Below are positions 35,501-47,640 of a DNA stretch of 64,000 nt, one piece after another; positions within the stretch are counted from its first letter, which is position 1, and every line of letters begins with the position of its first letter. The notes below the pieces were generated by a model. The model saw nothing but the letters and a program-made list of their open reading frames with translations, made no database searches and was not told the origin of the DNA. The position numbers and the translations under genes were made by a program. Source of the stretch: Sesamum alatum (lineage: Eukaryota > Streptophyta > Magnoliopsida > Lamiales > Pedaliaceae); contig JACGWO010000010.1 in assembly GCA_034509735.1 (NCBI GenBank), forward strand, positions 15,637,193 to 15,701,192. The letters run 5' to 3'.

Positions 35501-35764
35501 ATGATAAATGCAAGTGAAAAATCAACACTGCTTTTCTTGCCTGCAATATCCAAATTCCAATTCCAGCAGCATTGAAAGATAACTGAAACTAAGCAGGAAT
35601 CAACAACTGTTTCTTATTCCATTCGTAGCGAATAATACGTTAGCCGAGCCATTCGAAACATAAACAGTTGGGATTCTTACACAGCAAAGCTCCATACATA
35701 TTTATACGTCGGAAAGCTTGCAAACTTACACATAAATATGACGAAAACTATGACAATCCATACC

Positions 35765-37125
35765 TTAAGGAGATTGAGGCCAATCATAACCAGCATCTAC
35801 AACATTAACATCGTCGTAAAACCACATTTCGACATCCTCGATGGGGTGCTCGTCTGCCCAGAAATCATCCAGCATCTCGGGATCATCGTCGTCCATATCT
35901 CCTGCAACAAAGTCCCACGCCAGGTAACCAGACGAGCCAGAGTAGTCGGAGCAGTTGTCCCAGCCGTTCATGTCGTAACAATCGATGACAAGGGGTCCGA
36001 CCACCTTTAGCTTTGGAAACCGTTTCACAAACTTCTCGTCCAAATTCACGTTCCAACACCCTCGAACGTCTAGCAACTCGAGATGCATGCAGTTTTTGAG
36101 GATCTCTATGATGCTGGATGTGTCGACGAGCAAGTAGGCGATCTCGAGATGCTTGAGCCGAGGCATCGTAGTGGCTATGGCGAGGGCTTCGTCGTCTTGG
36201 GAAAGCTTGTTGATCACCTCCAGTGGGTGCATTATTCGCCGCAAACTGGTGAGAGATTTACAGTGCTTCCCTATCGCCTCGAGGGCTTGAGCTCCTATGT
36301 TGATGCAGTAGCTCAAATCAAGAAACGTGATGGTTGATAGCATTCCAGCAGCCTTTCCCATTATCGGATCATTTATTTCACTTCTTGGCAGTCGCAACGT
36401 TCGTAGAGATTGAGCACTTGCAACCAAGATGAATCATATAAGAAAACTGACAAAACACAAAAATGTTCCCAAATGGCCAAAGTAATACCTCCTACATATG
36501 TCTATCCCTTTCCATGATTTAGTTATAAAGATCAAACTTGTGTGAGTAATGCAAGAAATCCCAGTTAACCGAACGTTTAATTTCGATACCATAAAGAGAA
36601 AGAAAAACGGAACTTAGCTACCAAGCCCACAAAGATGTAGCCTACTTATGCATCAATCCCCCGATAAACGATGATCAAAATCTTGATACTTCCACCAGCC
36701 TATTATACCGCTCTAGAAGCATTTTCCTTCTCATCATATCCCAAATAAGTTGAATTTTAGAAGACGATGGATAGTTAAGCGAACATCGAACTATTACCAT
36801 TACGATACAATACTTACTGAGTTGCTATAAACAGAATGCTTTGGTCCCCAGCGAGACCGGAAACTGAGAGTTTCCGTAGCGAACCACAGCTTCTTGTGAT
36901 CAGCAACTGAAGCATTCTGTCAACAACTTCAGGCTTGCTGTTCCTGCTCCATTCCTCAATGTCTATTTCTTGCCAGCAATAAGGCCCCTTAACTGCTTTC
37001 CCCCATGATTTGCAAACTCTCGGTACTACGGTCAGCACCTCGCATAGCGAAAGATTCTTGAATATTAGCCCGAGCGCATCCGGTATTAATTCGTCCCATT
37101 TTCGAAAATTGCTACTCTCCTCCAT
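35765..37125 (-). CDS. FBW2: F-box/LRR protein, FBW2 type (SCF E3 ligase substrate receptor)
   Basis: Coding exons 37125-36818 and 36416-35765 (minus strand) join in phase through GTAAGT...GCAAG and give 319 aa, close to the about 317 aa of Arabidopsis FBW2. Residues about 8-50 are the F-box (WDELIPDALGLIFKNLSL, then VPRVCKSWGKAV), which binds the ASK/SKP1 subunit of an SCF ubiquitin ligase. Leucine-rich repeats follow (LRTLRLPRSEI, LTFLDLSYCINIG, LELLDVRGCWNV), and the C-terminus is acidic and ends WPQSP, matching my memory of FBW2. Known of the family: FBW2 acts in ABA responses and in turnover of ARGONAUTE1. The protein should be nuclear/cytosolic. The reading frame is clean and no damage was seen. 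Confidence 0.93.
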
Positions 37126-38058
37126 TTACTTAGATTTCTACCCTGCCAATTAGGGATACAAAATTAAGAAGCATAGAACAAGATGACTTCATAAAATCAA
37201 AAATTACAGTTCACATGGATTTCAAGAAAGCCCATTCAAATCAGAAAGAAAGCATTTTTTCCCTATTCAAAAGCCCCAATTGAGTGCTATCAGAAGACAA
37301 CTAAGTATTAAGGACTAACACATCTCCTCATTATGAATGTGAGTATAAGCTAACCAAAAGGGCACACATTTTGGGTAAAATTTCAGTACAAAAAGCACTC
37401 AGATGAGAGAAACCTGAGAGATTCACAGCAAATTAGGAGCAAGAACAGCTAGAATGAGACGGGCCCACATCATTATACAAGCAAAATTTTCCAGAAATGT
37501 ATAGATCAGCCATAGCCAGGTAGCAAAAAAGAACAGCTATAAGCCAAGCCACACAACAAATAAAAAAAAAAAAAAAACAGAAATCTTGACAATCTTTATC
37601 ACACACACACAAAAGGGCAAAAGGAAACAATACCACCAGAACAAACACACACACACACACACACACAGGTCACCAAACCATTCAAGAAACCATACAGTGT
37701 GTGTGTGTGTGTGTGTGCGTGAGAGAGAGAGAGAGAGAGAGAAGCTAGCTCATTTTACAAGAAATTTAGACCAGCTAAAGGAACAAAACCGACAGATGGA
37801 AATGCAGTAGGGGGGAAAAAGATGTGATCTTTAGAGTGAGTCATCTCATCTGGGGCCAAAAACAACAAAAGGGGAAGAGCAGTAGATTGATAGCAGAGAG
37901 AAAATTACCAAAGCCCTTTTTGCTAGTACTCGTGGATCTGTGAAAGCACACCGGTTTATCCGCCTGGAATGAAGGGTCCTGGAGAATTCACTCTCCACTC
38001 TCCCCCCTGTTCATCCCTTTTCTCTCTCTGCCCCTCTGAGAGAGAGAGAAGAGAGAGA

Positions 38059-38060
<2 letters not shown>
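37126..38060 (-). promoter_or_regulatory. 5' UTR with leader intron of the FBW2-type gene
   Basis: On the minus strand an acceptor (TTGGCAG, ending at 37143) lies 17 nt before the ATG, and a donor GTAATTTT is at 37908-37901. This implies a leader intron of about 766 bp (37143-37908). The first leader exon, from 37909 up to about 38050, is CT/GA-rich. This is inferred from splice consensus only. Confidence 0.5.
37644..37742. repeat. (AC)12 ... (GT)11 inverted microsatellite plus (GA)n
   Basis: An AC run at 37644-37667 and a GT run at 37697-37718 are complementary across a spacer of about 29 nt, and a GA run (37720-37741) follows. All lie inside the inferred leader intron of the FBW2-type gene and could form a hairpin in DNA or pre-mRNA. 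Confidence 0.85.
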
Positions 38061-38061
<1 letters not shown>

Positions 38062-38098
<37 letters not shown>

Positions 38099-38250
38099 CT
38101 GTGAGTGAACAAAAGTGAAAAAGGTAACAGAAGAAAACAAGGAGAGAAGCAAAAGCAATATCGTATCCTGTGTCTTATGTGTTTTAGTTCTCAGTTTTCA
38201 CTTCCATGAGAAGAAAAAAAAATATATCAAGATTGCAATATCAAGATTCT

Positions 38251-38295
<45 letters not shown>

Positions 38296-38320
38296 TGTGT
38301 ATATAATATATATATATATA
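38062..38320. repeat. (GT)18, (CT)19 and (TA)n microsatellites
   Basis: A GT run lies at about 38062-38097, a CT run at about 38254-38292 and a TA run at about 38300-38320. They are just upstream of the inferred first leader exon of the FBW2-type gene, in its probable promoter. Confidence 0.85.
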
Positions 38321-39195
38321 TTGCTTTTCAGTCTCTTTCTTGAGGTGATGAGACTATTTCAAGATTTCTTTTTTACACGAAAGAAATATTTACTTGTGAT
38401 AAAGATAAAAAATAAATCAAATTAAACGATATTTAATGTGAAATAACTACTGTTCGTAAGCATGACAAATATTCAATTTAAATCCAGCCATTGCAAATCC
38501 AAAACTGTGCTGAGATTATTTTTTTTAAGGATAAACTTATAGTATTATAATGTTGATGGATGATGATCTATTGTAACACAACTATAACGATTTTAGCAAG
38601 AACGATCTTGAGCAGCTGTGGATGTACGAGAATTATTTGAACTACGTAGATCATCTGTTATACGTTATTTTTGTCTTCATGTTTATCCGCACACATTCAC
38701 AAATCAATTCTGAATAAATCAAATTCAAGCTTACGTTTTTAGATCATCTGTTATACGCTATCTTTGTTTTCATGTTTGTCGCACACATTCATAAATAAAT
38801 TCTAAATAAATCAAATTCAAAAGCTTATGTTTTTCATTTGATAAGATTTGAAACTCGAGACAAATTAGTACAAAATAATGAAACACAAGTTACAAACTCA
38901 TTTGAAATAGAATCAGTCTCATCTCATCTTCAATATAGAATAAGAATACTAACTAATAAAATCAACTCAAGTGTATAGGAAGCATTTAACTTTGTCGTTC
39001 TATTTTAGATATGATTAGTTTCATCTTTAATACCAAAAAAAAATATTTGTTGGAAATAAGAAAGAACAAAAAAAAATACAAAATGTATCCCATCATATGT
39101 AAAAGTTGAGAAGTGTTAATGTGATGCAGTAAAAAAGGTCATTAACATGATATGACAGAGCAGAAGTCACTACCAATAGCAATGGCATGACTCAA

Positions 39196-39229
<34 letters not shown>

Positions 39230-39388
39230 GAGGTTAAAAATGGAGGACAATTTACCAGAAAAAGTCCAATTTTACTGCCACACGAAAAGCTACGATAGCT
39301 TGGGAAAGGCGGTAACATTTATAGCCTTTTCTTGGTTTCATTTGGTATAATTTGACTTTTGGTTCCCTTCGCTTACTAAATTATTTTT
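38321..39388. other. AT-rich intergenic DNA with a local duplication
   Basis: A direct repeat of about 80-90 bp (GATCATCTGTTATACG near 38650 and 38743, followed by similar text) and a CT microsatellite near 39197-39228 are present. No gene was seen. Confidence 0.5.
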
Positions 39389-40597
39389 GGGTTAATTTCA
39401 CTTTTCATTGTCAAAGTATTTTTTTTTTTTCAGTTTCAGTACTTCAAATTTTCAAATCAACAGATTTAGTACTCGAGATTTTTAATTTTTATGGATTTAA
39501 GTATCATTTGTTAGATTGATCGTTAAACAAACGATTAACAAAATTCTTGGAAAAAATTAATTTACATGCATAAAAGTAATTGATAGTATATGGAGAAATA
39601 ATTTTATCGGTTAATTATTCATGCAGGGACAATTAAACGTCTTTCATTAAAGAAAATAACATGTGATGTGGCATTATATTTATTTAAAATAAAAAATATT
39701 TTTTTATGAATTTTAGATTTTAAAAAGATTAAAATATCTTTATTTATTTCTTAAGAAAATAGAAATTTATATATATATATATAATTATATATATATGCCA
39801 TATATATATATAGGACGGCGCTGTGCCTCAGTGGCGACGGTGACCATCGCCGCCCAACCTCCACCCTCGCCCAAAATAGTATGTTGTCCAGCACGAAAGG
39901 GGGCAATGTAGTGGGTCGCCCAGGAAATGGGCGTCAGGGCGACAACGACTCGTCCCAGATTGGTCGCCTAGAAAAGCAAAGGCACTACCGTCGCCCAACC
40001 TGAGCGACCGCGGTTGCCCAGAGAAATAGGGGCGCGCTATTGCCTTGCACCCTGTCCTGACAACGACAACAACCCTCTCTTCTTTGGTCGACAACGACCA
40101 TCGCCCAAAGGTTGGCGGCGACGGACGCCATCGCCAGTAAGGCGGCAGCTGGCCGTCGCCGCCAAAAGTATGTTTATATATATATTATATGTAATATATA
40201 TATATATATATGTGTGTGTGTAATTATGTATATAGATAATTATATATGTGTAACTTTATTTTCTTAAAAAACAAAAAAATATATTTTAATTTTTTTAAAT
40301 TTTAAATTTAATAAAAAAATCATTTTAAATAAAATAATGACATGTCACATGTTTAAATTTATTTTTTTCATAAATAAATATTTTTTAATTAATTAGTTCT
40401 ATCAATTATTTTTTATCCATGTAAATTGATTTTTTCTCAAAATTGAGTTGACCATTTGTTTTATCGGTCAATCTAACATAGGGTACTTAAGCGGATGAAA
40501 ATTAAAAACTTTGGGTACCAAGTCTAATGACTTGGAAACATGAGGTTATTGAAATTGAAAAAAGGGTATACTCTGGGTATGAAAAGTGAATTATCGG
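39389..40597. mobile_element. About 1.2-kb palindromic element with a GC-rich core
   Basis: The ends GGGTTAATTTCACTTTTCAT and ATGAAAAGTGAATTATCGG are roughly inverted, and the arms mirror each other for about 400 bp, including the paired blocks GATTGATCGTTAAACAAA on the left and TTTGTTTTATCGGTCAATC on the right. TTATTTTT is present at 39381-39388 and 40598-40605, a weak low-complexity target duplication. The arms are AT-rich, with TA repeats bordering a core of about 355 bp that is strongly GC-rich. Confidence 0.75.
39812..40168. other. GC-rich insert at the centre of the palindromic element
   Basis: Rich in CGTCGCC, GGTCGCC and GGCGACGG words, unlike the AT-rich surroundings. Its two ends are themselves partly inverted (CCATCGCCGCCCAACC near 39843 against GGTTGGCGGCGACGG near 40109). 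Frames on both strands are short and repetitive; I do not believe any encodes a protein. It may be captured host DNA carried by the element. Confidence 0.6.
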
Positions 40598-40603
40598 TTA
40601 TTT

Positions 40604-41590
40604 TTTGATGTAATTACACGTAAACTCTATTTGATTTAAAAAATTACATTTAGTATCCATGATGTTTAATTCTGTCTAACAAATAAGTCCTTCCATTCAT
40701 CAAAACTCATCGAATTTGTTGATATAAGTACAAAAAAAAAATTCGGAATGAAAGTCAATATTTACCATCGATTGATTTATTACTGACTTATTATATGTCA
40801 AATAAATTTTTTTATGTCCAAACTACCCTTAATATCTTCACACGTTAATGCATGTGAGGAGGTATATCTTCTCTGTTATAAGGGCAGTTTAGTTATAAAA
40901 GATTTGTTTGGCATGCAATAAGTCATTAATAACTCAATCGAGTGTAAATATCGATTTTCATTCATTCTTTTTTTATTAATATCAACAAATTTGATAAATT
41001 TTAACTAACAGATGATCTTCATTTTTTTTAAATGATGAAAGTTAGTTATGACCGTTAGTTGATCGTCTAAACTAATGAAGGGACTTTTTTAATCAACTAG
41101 TGGTTAGGACTATTTTCTATTATTTTTAAAAATTTAGGTACCAAAATTGATGATGTCAGAACATGAGGTATCAAAAGTGATTTAGTGATTAACTTAGAAG
41201 ATCAAGAGTGAATTTTCTCTCAAATTTGGCTATTTTTCACAAAAAAAAAGGGGGCCTTACACTTCTTTTTCCTATGACAGGTAAAAGGCTGTTAAATTTT
41301 TTTTTTTTTTTGGTGTAGGTAAATTTCATAAATAAATATATCAATGTACAACAAGAGCTAAGATAGCAGGCTAGGAGGCGGTTAATTTTTGGCTTTTATT
41401 GTTGGATTACCGCCTTTTTTTCCCTTAGAAAAGGTTACTCCGTTAGTTTAGACGTTCAACTAACGGTCATAACTAATTTTGATCATTTAAAGAAACAATT
41501 GGGATCAAAATTGATGAGGTCGAAACATGAGGTACCAAAAGTGATTTGGGACTAACATAAGAGACAAAAAGTAAAATTATCCCGTTTCAT
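40604..41590. repeat. Composite of foldback repeat fragments
   Basis: An inverted pair of arms spans about 40604-41020, around CATCGATTGATTT and AAATATCGATTTTCATTC. A second inverted pair joins 41040-41085 to 41435-41500 (TTAGTTTAGACG against its complement). Two direct copies of a GAGGTA(C/T)CAAAAGTGATTT block end at about 41215 and 41580. These look like nested or truncated MITEs; exact ends were not resolved. Confidence 0.55.
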
Positions 41591-41846
41591 TTTCATTCCC
41601 TGTTTTTTTTTTAATTTTCAGAACAATAATGGAAGTGGCCGGCCGATAAGGTTAGCTTCGTTGGCGAAATTGAGGACTCATAACTTTTTTATCATGGGTT
41701 TGGTTTCACCTATTTGTGGGTATTAGTCTACTTTGATAGTAGTTGTTGGTCCTATTGTAATAAAAGTTTGGTTAGTTACACATATTTGACATTGGTAATT
41801 GGTGTATATTAATTATTAATGATTGCAATTCATAATGTAATTTTAA

Positions 41847-42285
41847 GAGTTAATTACACTTAGACCCACTCTGAAAATGTGAAATTACAGTTTCCCTAAA
41901 AGGTTTTAAAATTATACTTATGTCCCTTCCGAAAATTATTCATTTACATCTGATCCCATTCCGTTAGAGTTCAGACGAAAATTGTTTACGTCAGCAAAAG
42001 AAATACATAATTATTCAATTTTACCCCTTGTAATGGGAGAAATGTAATGTATATATATGAAATCAGGTTAACGTCATTACATTTCTTTTTTCTTATAAGT
42101 ACAAAATTATTATATAGGAATAATGATAAATAAGGGGTAAAATTAAAATTTTATGCAATTTTTTTTGCTAGCATCAATATTTTTCGTCCAAAGCCTAACG
42201 AAAGAGGGTCATGTGTAAACAAGTAATTTTCAAAAGGGGTGTAAGTATAATTTTGAAACTTTTTTGGAAGAAGCGTAATTTTGCA
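41847..42285. mobile_element. Right-truncated copy of the 493-bp MITE family
   Basis: It starts GTTAATTACACTTAGACCC and carries the same internal order as the element at 32811, up to the GGAAGAAGCGTAATTTTGCA block, where the terminal TTAACCC is lost. No target duplication remains. Confidence 0.8.
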
Positions 42286-42926
42286 TAATTATCAATTTTA
42301 TTCAAATGAAAGTGTACACATTCGACATTACTAATAGTAACAAATAAAACTATCGATTCATACAAACAAAAAAGTATATTCATTTGATAACACTAACATA
42401 AAATATTTCATTTCCGCACCAAAACTTATACAGACTTTCGAAACACATTTTTTCCTTTAAAAATTTAAAATTGATAATCAAAATAAAACTAAACATAGGT
42501 TAAATTTATCGGATAAGATGACGGAGAAAAGTAAAATATTGGTCAACTTCAACTCGACCCAAGGCTGTAAATGATTCAAGACAAACTGAGAATATAATTG
42601 TTCAAATTTATTTGAATAATTGTCGAGCCTAAAAATTTTCGTTGGATTAAACATAACTCAGTTTGAGTAATTTGATACTTTTAAGTACATTTTATTATTT
42701 ATGCATTAATCAACTCGAGTTCGATTGAGCTTGAAAGCTAATTAAACAAAAAAGAATTTGTTCAAGTTCGGTTTGCTTTAACAAATCAAATTCAAGCAAG
42801 TTTTTATTAATCAATTTCAATTGAATATTGAGTAGTCTGATTTGTTTTCCAGCCTTAACTCTACCCTGAATTAAGTGAAATATTCTTACATTTCTTGGAT
42901 GAAAAAATTCAGATAAATTATTTCAA
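42286..42926. other. AT-rich intergenic DNA
   Basis: No gene or clear repeat was recognised between the truncated MITE and the copia element. Confidence 0.45.
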
Positions 42927-42931
42927 ATGAC

Positions 42932-43263
42932 TGAAAGCTTTGGCTGATCTCGTGTTTGTGATTAGGGAAGAAGTGCTACCCTGTTCACGCTTGTAATAGG
43001 ATTATTTCTTCTCTGTAAAAGCGCGTTTACAATTTGTCTGTCTTAGCTAACACGTTTTCATTAAGTTAGCTGAGCTAATTAGTTGTTAGATTAGTTAACG
43101 ACAGTTAGAGGCAGTTTAAGTAGAAAACCCTATTAAAGGGGCGTTGACCCAAGCACTGAACATATATCTTCATCTTCTTTAGAAATATACTTGAGAATTT
43201 TCCTTTACCACTGTGTTTTGGTTTCTTGAAGCTTGAAATGTCTTCCATGGTGTAATTTCCACA
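42932..43263 (+). repeat. 5' LTR of the copia element
   Basis: 332 bp, from TGAAAGCTTTGGCTG to TTTCCACA. It contains the promoter and leader of the element. Confidence 0.93.
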
Positions 43264-43352
43264 TGGTATCAGAGCCATCTTCTGATGGTCTCTGATGCTC
43301 CTCTCCTATCTTAAAGAAATTTTATAGAAAACGCAGCTACAACCACTCCGCC

Positions 43353-44260
43353 ATGGCAAGCCCTGCGAAGCAAGAAAATAAGGGTGCATCTACAGATTTA
43401 ATCGCCAAGAAAGCAGATGCAGATTTGGAATTCTTGAGAACTCAAGTCACAGAAAACCCAGGAACTATCCTGGTCTCGAACGTTCTAACAGGTACGAATT
43501 TTCGCTCTTGGAGTCGCTCTATTAAGTTTGCTTTGCGAGCCAAGATGAAATTAGGATTCATAGATGGGAGAAAACCCAAGCCGGATGAGGAATCGGAGGA
43601 ATACGAACAATGCGCCAGAGCTGATAGTGTAGTTATCACCTGGATTTTGAACACAATTTCTAAAGAAATTGTGGAAACTTTTCTATACATTGACACTGCC
43701 AGGGAGCTCTGGCTGGAACTTGAAGAAAGATACGGGGTCAGCAATGGCCCCATGATCTATCAGTTGCAGAGAGAGATAGCCTCGGCGTCCCAAGGAGATC
43801 TCACAGTATCAGGCTACTTTGGCCACCTGAAGAAATTATGGGACGAATTGAGGTGTTTAGAGTCCCTTCCATCTTGCAGCTGTGGTGCTGCGAAGGAGAT
43901 AGTCAGGCTGAGACAAAGGGACCAATTGATGCAATTACTGATGGGACTGAATGATGTTTCGACCATGCCCGAAGCCAAATCTTGATGCTAAATCCATTGC
44001 CTAGTGTGGCAAAGGCTTATTCTATGATAATGCAAGAAGAAAGACAGAAGGAAGTCAGCATCACTTATTCAAATCCTGCACAAAATATGGCAATGCAAGC
44101 CAAGAATTTCCAAGGGAAGAAAGAAGTTGGAACCAAGAACCAATGAAAGAAGAAAAGTGCGCAAGAAAAGAAGGAACAGTTGTGCACACATTGTGGCAAA
44201 ACGGGGCATCTGAAGGAAACATGCTTTGAAATTTGTGGATATCCGGGATGGTACAATGTT
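43353..44260 (+). pseudogene. Copia gag (UBN2-type capsid and CCHC zinc knuckle)
   Basis: The frame starting at 43353 (MASPAKQENKGAS) encodes a copia capsid (TNFRSWSRSIKFALRAK, ARELWLELEERYGVSNGP) of about 210 residues, then breaks at about 43980 near MPEAKS. The next frame continues PSVAKAYSMIMQEERQ and meets a TGA at about 44144, probably a former Trp codon. The nucleocapsid knuckle CTHCGKTGHLKETC (CX2CX4HX4C) is intact at 44182-44223. Confidence 0.85.
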
Positions 44261-45880
44261 CTAATTGAACAAAGGAAGAAAACTGAAACAGGGAGTGGAA
44301 AATCCTACAACGCTGCCAACAATTCAACAGGAGGAAAAGAATTGGCACAGAATGTGATAGACAAAGAAGCAGTGGCTGAACTAGTGAAAGGAGAGTTGAG
44401 GAAAATCCTGGACCAGAACCATTCAGATAAAACTGACTACACGGACGAATTCGAAGACTATGCAGGTAAGTGCCTCCTCAACTCAGTTTTAGATACTGCA
44501 AAGTGTTGGATTATGGACAGTGGAGCCACCTCACATATGTGTAACAACTTTGATATGTTCATGCCTGCTAAACGTAAGAAAACTGATATTTTCGTGCACT
44601 TGGTTGATGGATCAAAACAGCATGTTGATATGGTGGGGGACATATAGTTTACTGAGCATTTGAAACTTACTAATGTATTATATGTGCATGCACTTAAATT
44701 TAACTTATTGTCTGTCAGTAGACTGTGTTGTAGCTCAAATATCAGGTTCAAATTCAGCCCCATGAACCGTATCTTGCAGGACCTCAGGACCTCAGGACTA
44801 ATCAACCTGTGGCGGTAGGAAAGCTAATAGGGAAACTCTACATCTTGGATGCTAACTCTTTCAAAAGACACACTATTGAACACATGTTGAAACACACACA
44901 TGACAACACTCTAGCTGTTAGAACTATTGATATCAATTTGTGGCATAAACGCCTGGGCCACACTTCAGACATTGTATTGAAACATTTGCACTTCTTACAT
45001 AATGATACTACTACTTTGGATGTTTGTGAAGTGTGCCCTTTAGTAAAGCAACAAAGGCTCAGTTTTCCTGATAATCATTTAAGTACTACTGAAATTTTTG
45101 ATCTTGTTCACATTGATGTATGGGGGCCATACAATCAGCCCTCACTCTCCCATTGCACATACATGCTTACTCTGGTTGACGACCATAGTAGAAGCACCTG
45201 GATGTTTTTAATAAAACACAAATCGCAAGTTTTGAATGTATTAAAAGGCTTCCATCGGATGATAGTAACCCAATTTGAAAAATGGATCAAAATTTTTAGA
45301 AGTAATAATGGAACTGAGTTCCTTAATAAAGACTACCAAAATTTTATGGCTGCAGAGGGTATTTTACACCATAAGTCATGCACGTACACACCCCAACAGA
45401 ATGGGGTGGTAGAAAGGAAACATAAGCACTTGCTACAAGTAGCAAGAGCTCTTATGTTCCAGGCCAACATGCCTAGCTTGTTTTGGTCTGATGCTCTTCT
45501 TGCTGCTACCTATCTGATAAATAGGTTGCCCACACCAGTGTTGAAGTGGAAATCCCCCTTTGAATTGCTTCATAAAAGAAAGCCCTCTTATGACCACTTA
45601 AAAGTTTTTGGGAGCCTTTGCTTTGCCACGAATGTAAGACCTAACAAAACTAAGTTTGAACGTAGGGCCATCAAAGGAGTGTTTCTGGGGTATGCCACCT
45701 GACAAAAGGGATCTAAGGTCTTCGACTTAGAAAGCCATACACTAGTTACGTTTAGAGACGTTATCTTTCACGAAGACATCTTTCCTTATGAAAAGGAACA
45801 GCTGGACCCTGTTACTTGTCCTCTTCCCACAGTCCTAGCTGATTTAGAACCTCTTGAATCAACTCCTATTGAACAGACCA
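44260..45880 (+). pseudogene. Copia protease and integrase
   Basis: The protease site CWIMDSGATSHMC lies at about 44503-44541, in a frame stopped by TAG at 44645. Integrase follows: zinc-binding LWHKRLGHTSD with CEVCPLVKQQ, and a catalytic core with VHIDVWGPY (first Asp) and TPQQNGVVERKHK (Glu). The second Asp motif, normally SDNGTEF, reads SNNGTEF near 45300, so the DDE triad is broken. A TGA interrupts the frame at about 45700. Confidence 0.85.
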
Positions 45881-45899
45881 ACCCTAATCCTGAGCTACC

Positions 45900-47632
45900 A
45901 ACAGCCCCTGTGCCTCACACTGAATCTGCCCCTGAAACACAACTTGATCAACCATCAAGAAGGTCATGTAGAGTTGGTAGTCAGCCTAGTTGGATGAAAG
46001 ATTTTTATTGTAATTACACTGCTACTAACTCTGTTTTACCTACTGTTACCGAATACGACCCTATGTATACTTGTTTCTTGGCTTCCTTAACGCGTTTGCA
46101 GGAACCTAGAAGCTATCAACAGGCCAACCAACATCCAGAGTGGCAAGAGGCCATGCAAGCCGAGTTGACAGCACTGGAAGGAAATACTACTAGGAGGTGG
46201 TCCCTCTTCCTGTAGGCAAGAAAGCCATAGGATGTAGATGGATCTACAAACTTAAACTTAAGGCCGATGGTGCGGTAGACAAATACAAAGCACGCCTTGT
46301 CGCAAAAGGATACAACCAAGTCGAAGGAATCGACTATATTGACAGCTTTTCCCCGGTTGCCAAAGCTGTTACAGTCCGAGCCCTCCTAGCAATAGCTGCA
46401 GCCAATCAGTGGTCACTACATCATATTGATGTAAACAATGCGTTCTTGCACGGATACTTGGAGGAGGATATATACATGTTACCACCGGAAGGATATGAGG
46501 TCCCGCAAGGACATGTGTGCAAGCTGAAAAGATCACTATATGGGTTGAAACAAGCGTCACGGCAGTGAAATGCCGAATTCACAAGCAAAGTTGAAGAATT
46601 CGGCCTTGTCCAGTCTCAACACGACCACTGTCTCTTTACCAAATCCACACATTCAGGTATGCTTGTATTACTTGTGTATGTTGATGACATTCTCGTTACA
46701 GGTGCATCGGACGACTCCATCCAGGAAGTGAAACAATACCTTGGGAGCAAATTCAGCATCAAAGACTTAGGAGCCGCCAAGTACTACCTGGGCCTAGAGA
46801 TAGCACGTTCGGAACATGGAATGGCCATTACGCAGGCCAAATATATTAAAGATTTACTTTCAGACGCTGGAATTGATCAAGCCAAATCCTCCACTACTCC
46901 CTTCCCACCAGGCATCAAGTTCACTGCCGAGGCAGGGCATGCACTTTCCAGACCAGAAACTTACAGACGATTAGTAGGCAGATTGCTCTACCTTGGTTTT
47001 ACAAGACCTGACATTTGCCACGCCACGCAACAGCTTAGTCAGTTTATGCAATGGCCTTGCAAGCAACATTGGGATGCAACTCTCCATCTTCTTCTGTATT
47101 TGAAAGGCTCCCCACATAAAGGTCTATTCTTTCCTTCGGGAAGTTCGAATGAATTGTTAGCGTACTACGACGCTGATTGGGCTTCCTGCCAGGATAAGCG
47201 ACGCTCTTTGATAGGGTTCTGCATTTTTCTCGGACCCTCCTTAGTGTCTTGGCGAACGAAGAAACAAAACACCGTTTCTCGTTCTACGGCGGAAGCAGAA
47301 TATCGGAGCATGGGCTCCACTACTTGTGAGTTAGTTTGGGTGTACAATCTGTTGCAGGATTTAGGTGTGCAAGTTTGTACCCCCATCCCTTTTCTTTGCG
47401 ACAATCAGGCGGCACTACACATAGTAGCCAATCCGGTTTTCCATGAACGCACCAAACACTTAGAGATTGCCATCTCGTCCGGGACAAGTACAAGATGGGG
47501 TTTATTGCTCCTAAACATGTCCCTTCTCAGCTTCAAGTTGCAGACATCTTCACCAAGGCTTTAGCTGGACCTATCTTTTTACGGCTATTGTCCAAGTTAG
47601 GCTTAGTCGATCTCGACCCAAGTCTAACTTGA
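45900..47632 (+). pseudogene. Copia reverse transcriptase and RNase H
   Basis: The frame 46197-46568 has the RT N-terminal half ([48 protein letters not shown]) and ends in a TGA where RQW is expected. The frame 46659-47564 contains the intact catalytic VYVDDILVTG, then RNase H (YYDADWASCQDKRRS and STAEAEYRSM). A small deletion near 47470 shifts the final segment, which would end with a DIFTKALAGP-type C-terminus. Confidence 0.88.
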
Positions 47633-47640
47633 GGAGGGGG

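Noticed and set aside
36083..36337. Plus-strand frame of 84 codons
   Set aside because: Shadow of the FBW2-type LRR exon.
37586..37810. 74-codon frame with Thr-His and Arg-Glu repeats
   Set aside because: Purely a translation of AC, GT and GA microsatellites.
39828..40223. Open frames in the GC-rich core
   Set aside because: Short, repetitive and Arg/Pro/Ala-rich on both strands, explained by CGTCGCC-type words rather than by coding.
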